Assembly (NCBI GenBank): GCA_903813345.2
Contig: CAIIXF020000001.1
Coordinates: forward strand, 57,245,885 to 57,305,884
Length of the DNA stretch: 60,000 bases
Reading direction: 5' to 3'
Source of the DNA: Owenia fusiformis
Taxonomy: Eukaryota; Annelida; Polychaeta; Sabellida; Oweniidae
Under the pieces are notes generated by a model that saw only the letters and a list, made by a program, of their open reading frames with translations, was not told the DNA's origin and searched no databases. The translations under genes were made by a program, and so were the position numbers. Of the stretch, positions 49,403 through 60,000 are shown in pieces; position 1 is the stretch's first letter; each line of letters starts with the position of its first letter.

Positions 49403-50709
49403 GTAAGTAGTTACCAGTTTCACCACCAGGTGGCTAATTCGGGTCAGATAACATGGCTGCTATAATAGAAAATTCCCATAAACTTGCTTATTCATCAGTT
49501 TTAGTGGTTCAATTTTCATATTACCCTTTATGTATCTGAAGTTATAGAAATTAAAATGTGTCCAGTAAAAGACAATATAATCTGTTCAATATAAGAAAAG
49601 ATAGGCACCGTTAGATTTTACAAGTTAAAGCTTGGGCTATACATGTGTGTTTTATTGTTGTACACTTGTTATATCCTCTATATCTGTTTTCCTAGATGTA
49701 TCAAGTGTTGGTCAGACCACATATTACAACACAACATACAATACTAGCCTCAATGATAGCTATGGTGGAAATTCCACGCAACCTGGGTATGATGCCAGTA
49801 GCTCCACAAAAACATCTGATGTGACTTACAGAGGGTGCTTCAATGGCATGTTACAGGTCCAACAAAGTATGTATCTTTATTTAGATTTTTATTTAGATGC
49901 TTGCAGATCTAAACATTTTTCAAAATTTATTGAAGCAGTTGATAACACCTCAGTCTAAATACTCAATTTTAATGGGTTTGACTTGCTGTAAACTGAATGA
50001 CTGTAGTAAACCGAGAAACTACAGAGACAAAAGGTCGAGGTCAACAGTAGTTTCAAGGTTTACTGTTGATGTATATGATTTTATCGGTTAGCCAAATGGA
50101 AAGTTCTACAATTGTTTTGTTAGTCAGAAGAAACTAATAGATATGGCTATCCCATGAGGAAAGATAGTTACATGTTGGTGCAATTCGACAATCATATTAC
50201 TAAATACTGCATACTCATCAAGTATGGTTAATGTTAATTTGATATTTTTCTTTGTATTTTTGCTGTCCTTTTAAGTGTCTAGTAAAGACAAAATATCACA
50301 TTCATCAACATTGACAAAACATCTGTCTGCTTTTTATAATTCTGCAAAAGTGATGATGTCATATATCCCATAATTCACAAGTGTAGTACAGTAACAATCC
50401 CACAATTCATAGTCACAAACTGCATACTGTATACTGGTAAAGCAAAGAGCGGTCAATAAAAGCATATCTCATGATGCAGTGGAGTACAGGCAAAATTGTT
50501 GACTGCTAATTGACCAATCATGTGAGAGTATTTACACTAAGGTACAAACAATATTGACTGTAAACTGTTGCAGAATCCTGTGAACTACTGGTAATTACAC
50601 TATTGTTGACTTCTGTTTGTACATTATTGATGGTATTTTAGCTAATTCTAATTTTAGCTAAGAGAATGTGTGATCCCATGCATGGTTCCTACGGGTATTG
50701 TTTTGGGAT

Positions 50710-50791
50710 CACAGGCCCAGGAACAAGAGATCAATAGTTTCAAATGTTCACCTCCACATACAACTATTGAACTCTTGTTCCTGGGTCTGTG
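50710..50791. mobile_element. Short foldback element
   Basis: CACAGGCCCAGGAACAAGAG with ATCAATAGTT at the left pairs with AACTATTGAACTCTTGTTCC then TGGGTCTGTG at the right. The arms are about 30 bp with a loop of about 20 bp. Confidence 0.75.
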
Positions 50792-50965
50792 TTTTTGGAT
50801 GGTCAAGCATATTTAAGCCATTGTGTTCATGAATGCCATCATTGTCGTCGTAATATCAAATATGTGTTGTAACGTTTCTGTTTGAGAGCACATTTTCAAA
50901 AAAACAAAGAATTGTTAATTTCTCTCTTCAATGAACTGAAAAATTGATTATCTCAACAATATATA

Positions 50966-51343
50966 AGGGTTATGTACTGGGAGGTTTTGGATATGGGGTT
51001 TATCCAGAGGGAGATATGCATATCTACCTGAGGGAGGAACCCAATATCAAAACCGACCGTACATAACTGCTTTATCCTATACCAAGTAGAGTTTCAGGTG
51101 CATATGGCCATTTCAATAGTACAAGGTGTAAAAACAATCAAATCATTCTTATGCAAAGTCATTTTATTGCATTTCCACTACTTACCGGAAGCGGGAAGAT
51201 ATGCACCGAAGTGGGAAGATATGCACCGAAGCGGGAGATATGGCGGGAGATATGGAGGTTCTGGATATGGAAACCTCAAAATCAGGATATGGGATATATC
51301 TTACCAACTTATCTCCCTAAAACTCTACTTGGCATAGTATAAA
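50966..51343. mobile_element. Composite palindromic MITE, copy 2
   Basis: Same order as the copy at 21,311: GGGTTATGTACTGGGAGG, then TACATAACTGCTTTATCC, the inner repeat at 51,071-51,094 and its partner at 51,319-51,343. It carries short tandem units (GCGGGAAGATATGCACCGAA type, about 20 bp) where copy 1 has a T-rich tract. Confidence 0.8.
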
Positions 51344-52124
51344 CCTTGATATATACCTCTGTTAATCTCTAAGGTCTCAGTCAAAAGTTAGTTTAAGGTT
51401 TTCAGTCTGCATACCATTTTATTTTTACAGTTGACCTCAAGACCATTCTACAACTGTATATACATGTAGTTTTCATAAGCTTTGCTGGTATATATTTCTG
51501 AACTTATATGTAATATTTGACCTTTTCTGTACTGCAAAGGTATATTTAAATACTCAAATTACACTTTTCTACAGGATTCATGAAATCCCATACAGATACA
51601 GACCTTCCATAAGTTCAATATGTTTACATGAACATTTAAGTAACCATACTACAGAAACTTTAATCCTCCAATTGACCTTGGTGTATGAATGTTACATGTA
51701 TCTCCCATTAGCTCAATATAGCAACTGGTTAACAACCTTCCCTCAATTTCTCAAGAATGACATAATTTATGGTATAAGGTTTAACTTCTTTCAGGAGCTC
51801 TGGACTAGTAAATGGGACCATGACCTTTAAAAGGTTCTAAATGGAGCATTCACTTTGAAAGTTATCTTGACCATATCTGTAATTAAAAATAGAGAAGAGA
51901 AGATTGATTTAGATTTATTTTATTTCTCAACAGTATTTGATTTGCTGTATGTTCCACTGATGTTTGGTGTTGAAAGTAATGGAGATAATCCAAACCACAT
52001 TAATGTTATGTATTTACATTTTTCATTTATGCTCTCTGTTTACAAAAGTTTTACCTGAGCACTCGACTCCATGAAGCTATTATTTGGCTAATCTGACAGA
52101 ACATGATGAACTTGTTGTGACATA

Positions 52125-52774
52125 CAAGGGCCGATCAAAAAGTTTCTTACCGTTGGCTCTCAATTTTATAATAAGACGAGTTGGAAGCTCAAACTTTAAC
52201 ATGAGACAGGATAGTTAGTTTGCTTGAATCTGTACGAGTTTCATATAAATTGGTTCATTGGTAGTGGCACAGAGTCAATTCATATTTTAAATGACGAAGT
52301 TAGGTGGAGCGGCGTTATATATAAAATATCTGCCGAGTTGTGGTTCTGGAAATTTACCGACATCCTTTCAAACCTCTCATACGAAGGCCTTAAACATGTG
52401 TTTTTGGATCGAGTGGACAGACATAGGGAGTGCATTGCAACTGGGGTTGAATATATATTGAATGAGAATGAATATTAGTAGAAAAACTAATTAAACATGA
52501 CTAAACTACAGTATGTTGACATATGACACTTATTAGTTTTAGAAATTTCCAAAACTGCAGCTAAGCACAATTTTTTATAAAAAACGCTGCTCCACCTAAT
52601 TCAATCAATGAAAATATGTGTTGACTCTGTGTCACTACCAATAAACCAATTTAAATGAAACTCAGGCAGTCGCAAGCAAACTTACTACCCTGTATTATGT
52701 AGAAGTTTGAGCATCCAACTCCTCTTATTATAAAATCTAGAGCCAACGGTAAGAAACTTTTTGATCGGCCCTTG
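52125..52774. mobile_element. Mariner-like element with about 200-bp inverted repeats
   Basis: The ends CAAGGGCCGATCAAAAAGTT and its complement are flanked by TA, and pairing runs on for about 200 bp per side (CACAGAGTCAA blocks). The interior has an 84-codon frame (52,224-52,478) ending SYEGLKHVFLDRVDRHRECI and on to NENEY. This recalls the C-terminal end of mariner transposases, but no catalytic part is present. Copy A has the uninterrupted sequence here. Confidence 0.85.
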
Positions 52775-52854
52775 TACTTAAACAAGTGAGTTGCAGTCTT
52801 AACACTCTAATAATAGAGAGAAACTTTAAAAACAACATAACTTCTCAGTGTAAT

Positions 52855-54485
52855 CTAGGAAAACATGAAGGTTAGGAGTGATATGAGTAGCAATAGCAAG
52901 CTCCCATGAATTAAAGATCCATCGGATCCAGGTTGTTCAGTAGGCTTCTTTTTTAACACACAGGGGGTATGCTTAGTAAACTGAAGATCACCGGATACTG
53001 AGACACGGTAGTAAAATGTCAACATTCCTGGGCCACTGTTTTCAATGTTTGTAGTTCTCCCTGTCTTTGTGCCCCCAGCTTCAATTGTTACTTGATTGGT
53101 GTTATTCAGCAGCACCTCCTTGTTTTCTAGAGTATCAACACTGAAACACACACAGAAAACATTCAATAGAATAACTATCATTATAGTTATCTAATTACAG
53201 GGTGTGCCAAAATATTTTGCAACTTTTTTAAATGGCTAGAAAAGTATTATGACATTAAGGTATTGACAGAAAAAATTATTTACAGAAACTTAAGGATGGG
53301 CATATTTTACCATTCAAATACAATAAGCTAATACTGACTTCAATCTTCTTCGTGAGATCTTTGAATTTCAAAGGTTCATGTGTCCGAGATTTACCATTTT
53401 TCCTAGAAAATTTGACTTTCTATTATTTTAAACCATAAATTATTATTGATGATCACATAAAATCATAGAAAATCACATTTGTTTAGGAAAATATTAGACA
53501 CATGAACAATTTACCATTAATATACAAACATCTGACAAAAATTTGAAATCAGTATTAGCTTAAGTATTTGAATGGTAAAATACTAAAATATGTCTATCCT
53601 TAAGTTTCTGTAAAAAAATAATTTAGGTCAATAAATGTCTAGCCTTCTAAAACTTTTTTGGCACACCCTGTACATGTATATGAGTATTTGAACAATTTAC
53701 GCCGAAATAGTCAAACTTTGGGAGCCATGGGAAGGGGTAAAACAAGGTTAGATAATTTGAAAACAACACACACGTTTGTTTGTTTTTTTGTCCTCTTAAT
53801 GTGCAAATTGGCAATTAATCTTCGTTCTTGCCCAAATAAAGTTGAAACTGTTTAAATCCTTTCTTTAATGTGTCTCAACCACTAATTATTCCTGAAAAAA
53901 AATTTAAATGTAACCTGTAACTTGATAGACTATGTTTAAACCATTTTTGTGAAATTATCACATCTAGAAGAAATTTCTCACCATTCAAGCATGCAGAACG
54001 AGGAGGTCAAAACTAAATGAGATGATTGAATTTTGAAATTGCAATGGATTTGTTTTATACCTATAATAGAGACTTATTCATTCAACAGAAGAGGTTTCTT
54101 GTATTAAATAGTATATTATATAATATTGATAGTGAAGTTTCTGTTTCTTATAGCATGCTTTCTCTAATGACTGAGAGCATCTAAAATGGAAAATGCCACC
54201 CCTCGCCTTCTATTTCCACCACTCAGCCTACAGCTTTCCCATTGATTTGATAGCTAAACATATTTTTTCTATTTGCTTCATATGGTTTAAATGGAAATAC
54301 AGTCCTTACCTTTCTTTTATAGACACCCTGACCTCACGATTAAGGTTATTTGTTAAATTGTAGCTGAATGATCCTTTGGTTTCTCCTTCTGGACAAACTT
54401 TAGTTATCTCTAAGTTTCCACTAATTTCATTGATCATCAATATTGTTGTCAATGCAACTAGGCAAAGTTTCATTCCACCAATCAT
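52855..54485 (-). CDS. Small secreted, probably GPI-anchored protein, gene B
   Basis: Coding exons 54,485-54,310 and 53,140-52,855 (donor AAAG|GTAAGG, acceptor TTTCAG|TGTT, phase 2) give 153 residues. The signal peptide starts [17 protein letters not shown]. The two mature cysteines lie in VCPEGETKGSFSY and TPCVLK. NLT and NNT sites are possible glycosylation sites. The tail (DGSLIHGSLLLLLISLLTFMFS pattern) keeps the GPI-type signal. It is about 70 percent identical to gene A over exon 1, by eye, with [16 protein letters not shown] fully conserved. The frame is intact although the surrounding NDC1 copy is broken, which suggests the gene is still under selection. Confidence 0.82.
53198..53670. 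mobile_element. Mariner-type MITE, CAGGGTGTGCCAAAA ends
   Basis: Left end CAGGGTGTGCCAAAA and right end TTTTTTGGCACACCCTG, flanked by TA. Inner blocks such as ATACTGACTT / AATCAGTATTAGCTTA also pair. It sits in the intron of GPI gene B and is absent from gene A. Confidence 0.88.
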
Positions 54486-54655
54486 CTTTTGTGCTCTAAA
54501 ATATTAAAAATTCAATTTTGGTAACTTGTTAACCCATTTTTCTTTTTTTAGTTCCAATACTTTCAAAATTGTCTGATTTTTTTCAATTGCTCACGATTAT
54601 TTTTATTAATATTGAAAAATGAATATTTAATTAAAGTCATAATTAAATCATTTAC

Positions 54656-54790
54656 CTTTATATTGTTAGCTTGTTTTGAAGTTGTCTAGATGTATGATTC
54701 CTCGGAAGTTTGAAGTTTTATAGCTTGAAGTGACTCTATGCAGTAGTTACCAGCCAATAACATTGGTTGGATGTTACTGCTATTAATATA
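54656..54790 (-). promoter_or_regulatory. Promoter and leader exon of GPI gene B
   Basis: Minus strand: a CCAAT box pair (CCAATGTTATTGG, about 54,755-54,767), TATAAAA at 54,722-54,716, and a leader exon ending at 54,656 (TAAAG|GTAAAT). The TATA-to-leader distance and sequence are nearly the same as in gene A. The stretch between the two CCAAT motifs is 8 bp shorter. Confidence 0.75.
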
Positions 54791-55024
54791 CCAGCATGTT
54801 GATTGTTTGGATTTATCTGCTCTCTGAACAGAGATTGAGAAAAATAATGTTCATCAGAAATAGCCAATTTTCTGGCTGTCTGTGCTCTGTCTGTGTTTAA
54901 TTTGTATTAATAATCCTACATAATAGTGCTATTTGTCAATTCAGAAATAACTTGTAACTCATTGGAACCGCAACAGTAAAAGTTTAAAAAAATGATCCAA
55001 TCAAACATTTTCAGGAGAGTATAC

Positions 55025-55563
55025 TATGTCACCACCAAAGTGGTGACATATTGTTATAGTGTCCATTTTTGCGGCAGCAGTTGCTGGTTGGTGATTGGTG
55101 GCTGGCGGTTGCTGGTTGGTGATTGGTGGCTGGCGGTTGCTGGTTGGTGTCTGTGACAATTTCTTACAACTTCCAGTAACTTAACAAATACTGTCTAGAC
55201 TGACTTCAACTATTTTCAAAATCATCTTCAAGTTTTCAGAAGTTCTAATCTGACTTTATATTTAAGATTTGACCTTCAATGACCTTTTCAAGGTCAAAAA
55301 GGTTAAAAAAAGTCAAAAAGGTATTTTTTTTGCTTCAAATTGACCAGATTTTTTTCAAAATCATCTACAAGTTCTCAGAAGTTCAAATCTGACTTTAGAT
55401 TTGATCTTTCACCTTCAATGATCTATTCAGGGTCAAAAAAGATCTTTTTTCAACTATGCTCCAAATTGACCCAATTTTTCTACAAAATCATCTACAAGTT
55501 CTCAGAAATTCAAATCTGACTTCAGATTGAACTAATGATGTTGTGAACAACTTGGTGGTGACA
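55025..55563. mobile_element. MITE, ATGTCACCAC ends, copy 2
   Basis: Left end ATGTCACCACCAAAGTGGTG, right end GGTGGTGACAT. Inside are GGTTGCTGGTTGGTGATTGG repeats (55,080-55,150) and three diverged units with TCAAATTGACC and ATCTACAAGTTCTCAGAA. It is absent at the same place in copy A. Related to 35,812-37,377. Confidence 0.75.
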
Positions 55564-56954
55564 TTTTGTCATGTTAATGCCTTGTTTTCCTGATTGAAAT
55601 AAACACTGGGTTTTCTTCCCTTCAAAATGTATTAATATTTTATTGACCAATAAAAATGTATTTAAAATTTGGTATTAAAGTTATCTAAAATTACATTTTT
55701 CATGAAAAATGGTGACCACTTTGAATTCAGCTGCCATCTTGAAAATATTTTCTTGTGCAGAGGTCTTGTGATCATTACCATGAGTATATTTTTAACCAAA
55801 TCCATCAATTGGACTTCTAGTTATCAAAGCTTACATTTTCCATGAAACATGACTACCATTACATATAACATCAGCTTCTTAAATGAACCAAATCCTATAA
55901 ATGGTAGTTTATCAAAAACTACATTTTTGAAGTAAAAATGTTGGCAATTTTGAATTCAATGGCCATTTTAACATATAGAATCGTATAGAACCAAGTTAGT
56001 CAAGTTGTATTTTGGGTATCAGAGATTACCTCAATGAAATATGGTGGCCATTTTGAATTGAGTATCCATATTGAACAGAGGACCTACAGTATGTCCATAA
56101 AATTTGAACCAATCTGTAAACTAGTGTTGAGTTATCATCCAGACAAACAAAAAGATAGATGAATTGACAGACGGGGAAGTGTCTCCTCTATATCCCTCAG
56201 AAACTATGTATTTGGTGTGGGACAACTCTAAGTTAGATGATATGGCAACTACACGTTCATTTTTATCTCTGCATGGTATTTGCTACACAGATGTGCTGTT
56301 GTTTTTGTCTATAACATGTATCATTTGTTTTCAGACATATCCCCTGCTGTTAAGAAGCAATCAGGAGTGCTGCAGACATAGCAGAAGGTAATAAATAACA
56401 TATATATGCATATGTAGATAAAAATCAGATCTCTCATAAATCATATCCTCGCTCATAGGATATCCTCAATTACCATTATATAAAATACCATAATCCTCAT
56501 ATCCACTCTTAGCACTTGGAAATGCAATTTACTAAATCACCCCCCCCCCCCCCCCATACCCTACACCATACACCATACCTTTAGTAGATTTTGAATGTGA
56601 TTAATTTGTGAACTGACTGAGATAAACTACACCCGCAACCCACCTCATACACTTCAATCCACATTGGTTAAGAAATTTGAGAACATGATGCAAGAAAGGA
56701 AGGACCACAAAAGGTGATTCATTTATGCAGAAAAGTTGTTTCTTGGTCAAAATTTCACTTTGTTTTTGTCTTGCAGTTTACTCATAAAGAAGTCAAACAA
56801 ACAAAAAATGATAAATCACACCTAATAGTTGGCTTTGTGTTTGTGTAACTGCCATCTTTTATGCATCAGAATGTTTATTACCCAAACAAATTCAGAACCC
56901 GAGCCAGCTTGCAGTCCTTTGTAATCTTAGCTATGCATGCCAGTGGTACCTATG

Positions 56955-57555
56955 TCAGTTCGTCTGTATGTCTGGGTGATAACTCAAATATAGTTGGCTG
57001 ATTTTTGTTCATGTTTTGTACACATATTTCCTATAGGGGTAGAAGTTCTACTCGAAAGCTGATTCGTTTAAAAATGGTGGCCATTTTAGTGCAGATTTTA
57101 CAGTTATTTCGGTACAAATATATATAAAACTTTTATAGCAATGTGATTTAGATGTAAAAAAGTTATAAAGGACATTAATAAACCTAGAAATGTAGATATT
57201 TAACAAACACATGGCAGCTATCTTGAGAAATGGCGGCCTTTACACTCAAGTAGTGGAGTGATTTTGTTCATATTTGACATGTGAATACTCATATACATGG
57301 CACACTGTCTTATGACACTTTGGCTAGTAGTGAAAAAAGGCCACCATTTACATTCACGTATGTGCGATTTTGTTGAAATTTTATGTGCATATTTTTAAAA
57401 GCATATCAAACTTTCCAATGACAATTTGGCTTGTGAGCAACCATTTTATGTGTTATTTTACAATACTTGCTGAAACTTAAAATGTAGTAGAAGGATTTCG
57501 TAAAAATGGCAGCCATGGCTGTTTGGTAGGATTTGCTACGCTTTGGTGTTGCTGT
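56955..57555 (-). mobile_element. Nonautonomous element with internal subrepeats, copy 3
   Basis: In reverse orientation it matches the elements at 1,545 and 12,510. The right side carries GCTACGCTTTGG and the interior has ATGGTGGCCATTTTAG and CACATGGCAGC blocks. It has no long tetranucleotide run. It is absent from the matching place in copy A. Confidence 0.7.
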
Positions 57556-58440
57556 TATCTAGTTCCTAATAGTACTGATTCCACTCTCTTTCATGATAAT
57601 TTCGTGTTTTTTTTAAAGACACCTTGGCATTTTCTGAAGGAAAGGGGGGCACTATTTGAAGATTCCATGAATTCATCATTTTAAGATTTCAATGGCATTC
57701 TGTGTGTTCTTGAAAATTGAATTTTTGAAAATATGATGGGTAAAGTCTGCTATGGAGATATGCTACTATAGCATATTTATACCAATGAATATTTTTTCAT
57801 TGTAGTTCTTAGAGCAACAAAAGAAGAGACCAGCTGTAGCTTACTTATTAGACTCACTGCCTGATAACCACAGCAGGCAGCTGTTCCAAGATGCACAGCT
57901 GCAAATATGGGCTTTACAAGGTATGAATGTGATTGTCTTGAGGGTGAATCTCTATCACAACTTGGTTTGCATCCTTTTTTTGTTTTGCCTTTATGAGTTG
58001 TTACATGCATGAGTAAAATTAATAAACAAACATATGTAACATGTAAACAGTCTGTAAATTTTGTGTCAGAAAACTTTGTCAAGTTATTTATTCCACCAAA
58101 TTGGATATAGAGAAGCCATCCATTCATTAGTCCATCTGTTTGTTTCATTATGTGTCTGTACAGATGATCAATCAGAAATTGTTTTCCATATAGTTTTTTG
58201 GTTGAAAATTTATAAGCTGATGTGAAAGAATAAGTGAGTCAGATATCATTACTAAAATTGTTCTATTTTCAAGTTAACTTTCCTTTGAGTAATATCAGTG
58301 AACTGTACATTACAATTTGCTTTCTGATCTTAATAGAAATGTTTTTACATGAAGATGGGAATTCTGTTATAATATGAATATACTTAGAAAATGCAGATTA
58401 TGATAATATATTTCCATTACCTCTATATTTCCTCTATATA

Positions 58441-59346
58441 CAGGTTGTTCAAAAAAAACGCAACCCAAAGAAAGCGCTATATCTTGAAAAATATTGGTTC
58501 AATTACGTTCATATTTTCAGGAAATAAAGAAGAGACTGTGTATGTAAAGCTCCTGTAAATGGTTAGTTGGAAAACATGATGCCTTGGACACCTGCTCAAA
58601 AGACAGTTGTACTAGGAAAATACGAAAAACGCAGTCAGGGGTCACTGCTACCGCAAAAAATTAAATAACTTCCTAACCATAGTGTTTTGGCTCTTCAAAT
58701 TTGGCACAAATCATCTTCATTCACTGTATGGTAAATCTGTAGAGTGAAATCAAAATCACTTCAGGGACTTTACGGTCATGGTTGAAATGCTTTAAAATCG
58801 CAGTCAAACGCCCTGGTTCAGGGAGACTTAAGAAGGCATTTTGACCATAACTGTTAAGTCCCTGGACTGATTTTGATGAAACTCCACAAATTCACCACAC
58901 ACTGAATGAGGATAATTTGTGCCAAATCTGGAGTGCCATAACACCATGGTTAGAAAGCTATTTGGTTTTATTGCTGTGGCAGTCACCTCTGACTGCGTTT
59001 TCACATTTTCCTAGTACAACTGTCATTTGAGCAGGTGTCCAAGGCATCATGTTTTACAACTTACTGACAACAGGAGCTATACATACACAGTCTCTTCTTT
59101 CTTTTCCTGAAAAAATGAACATAATTGAATTAGTATTTTCCAAGATATAGTGATTTTCCATTCGCGTTTTTCGTATTTTGCTAGTAGAACTGTCTTTTGA
59201 GCAAGTGTCCAAGACATCATGTTTTACAACTAACTAACAACAGGGGCTATACATACACAGTCTCTTCTTTCTTTCCTGAAAATTTGAGCATAATTGGATT
59301 AGTATTTTCCAAGATATAAGGGTTGCGTTTTTTTTTGAACACCCTG
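58441..59346. mobile_element. Mariner-type MITE, 906 bp
   Basis: Left end CAGGTTGTTCAAAAAAAACG and right end CGTTTTTTTTTTGAACACCC then TG, flanked by TA. The interior is largely palindromic (GACAGTTGTACTAG / CTAGTACAACTGTC, GTCCAAGGCATCATGTTTTA and complements) with a duplicated right arm. No coding frame. Confidence 0.88.
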
Positions 59347-59376
59347 TACTATATTTCAGATTGAGTTTGCTTGCAG

Positions 59377-59470
59377 TAATGGTGTTCAACAAGACACAAA
59401 GTTCCATGTGCGATGTGGCAAGCAGGGACAGTGGAGGCGGACAGCCCCTAGTTTAGGATATGTTTAAATA
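59377..59470 (+). pseudogene. Possible broken sushi-like exon
   Basis: After TTGCTTGCAG there is an open frame NGVQQDTKFHVRCGKQGQW then RRTAPSLGYV and a stop at 59,464-59,466. The C...GQW....P pattern resembles the second half of a sushi domain. No convincing donor follows. It may be a remnant or a terminal exon. Confidence 0.28.
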
Positions 59471-59690
59471 ATGAGATTATTAAATGTACCTGCATGCATC
59501 ATTTTACCAAAGCAGTTAGACAAAGCAGACCATGGGATGTCTGTTAGATTCAATATGACATTCATTGCATCTTCTTTCTCACAATGAACAATGCGATTAG
59601 AAAAGAACAGATTGCCATGCAATACAATTAAATGTCTTGATTAAGTTCTCAGCTCTTCCATGTTCATTTAAAATGTTCATTGAATTATAG

Positions 59691-59918
59691 ATGGTGTTAA
59701 AGTAGTTATAATAAACCAAGCAGACCCTACACAATCTACTGAACCTCTGAATCCTTTTGCATTGGGTCATGTCTCCAATGATGCACTTCAAGTCCCATGT
59801 GTAAGCTGTCCACCCATCAATGTTAACCCTATGACAGGACCCTATGACCATGGAGATTGTGGGAAAGGGACATGTGAAATTCATGTGTAAGGACAAAAGG
59901 AACAGGAAAATTCAAGGT
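59691..59918 (+). pseudogene. Possible sushi-like exon with frameshift
   Basis: Bounded by ATTATAG|AT and TTCAAG|GTAAGT. One frame reads GVKVVIINQADPTQSTEPLN through VPCVSCPPINVNPMTGPYDH, then stops at 59,888. An overlapping frame reads VGKGHVKFMCKDKRNRKIQ up to the donor. CPP...G...G..V.F.C is the sushi layout, so a frameshift near 59,850 would explain the split. A real terminal exon ending at 59,890 is the alternative. Confidence 0.3.
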
Positions 59919-60000
59919 AAGTTCAAATGAGGACTGGGTAAGGCCATAACAAGTTAAATATTAGTTTTTGATGGCTTCTCTTCTGTCCCAAAACATTCCT

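Larger units (their letters stand above)
49696..57920 (+). pseudogene. NDC1: NDC1 fragment: exons 12, 13 and 14 duplicated
   Basis: Three exon copies remain: 49,696-49,866 (171 nt, open, same length as exon 12), 56,335-56,387 (exon 13 with nine extra bases) and 57,806-57,920 (115 nt, open). The extra bases in exon 13 bring an in-frame TAG at 56,379-56,381. Exons 1-11 and 15-17 are missing, so no NDC1 can be made. Splice sites look intact, so readthrough transcripts from NDC1 could in principle include them. Confidence 0.9.
49630..58220 (+). repeat. Segmental duplication, copy B
   Basis: A tandem, same-orientation copy of about 40.5-48.8 kb. It has lost the stretch equivalent to about 46,635-48,620, which removes NDC1 exons 15-17, and has gained several transposons. 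Both coding exons, the leader exon and promoter of the nested antisense gene are kept. Confidence 0.9.

Overview
This is AT-rich nuclear DNA from an invertebrate animal. The evidence is spliced genes with GT-AG introns, long introns, and many short inverted-repeat (MITE-like) elements, minisatellites and tRNA-like SINE pieces. A LINE carrying a 2A motif is also present; such LINEs have been described in marine invertebrates such as sea urchins, amphioxus and molluscs. The species cannot be named from the sequence.

Positions 1-26 kb hold no protein-coding gene I can defend. They contain mobile elements and tandem arrays: three copies of a CAGGCCTG-ended MITE, two of three copies of a larger element with internal subrepeats and a tetranucleotide tract, an 844-bp foldback element, a 107-bp array (15.95-16.6 kb) and a 2.3-kb array of 45-bp units (17.4-19.7 kb). 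A weak series of splice-like signals on the minus strand (25.9, 24.4, 6.5-5.8 kb) may mark a noncoding transcript diverging from the NDC1 promoter.

Positions 26.25-48.09 kb hold a complete NDC1 gene (transmembrane nucleoporin) on the + strand. I placed 17 coding exons with matching phases, 1,824 nt in total, encoding 607 residues. Intron 1 carries a full-length non-LTR retrotransposon on the minus strand (27,864-31,952). It has a 14-bp target-site duplication, a 3' A-tract with AATAAA, an APE-type endonuclease, a reverse transcriptase, one frameshift, and a perfect 2A motif (DVESNPGP) behind a membrane-spanning N-terminal region.

Inside NDC1 intron 12, on the opposite strand, lies a small two-coding-exon gene for a secreted, probably GPI-anchored protein of 151 residues, with its own TATA box, CCAAT boxes and spliced 5' leader. 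The segment from NDC1 exon 12 to the 3' UTR (about 40.5-48.8 kb) is repeated in tandem at about 49.6-58.2 kb. In the second copy the NDC1 part is broken: three of the last six exons remain, one has a stop codon, and the last three exons are deleted. The nested gene is intact (153 residues) and diverged. Several MITEs sit in only one of the two copies, so the duplication predates them. Downstream of each copy are possible exons of an unidentified extracellular (sushi-like) gene, partly broken.
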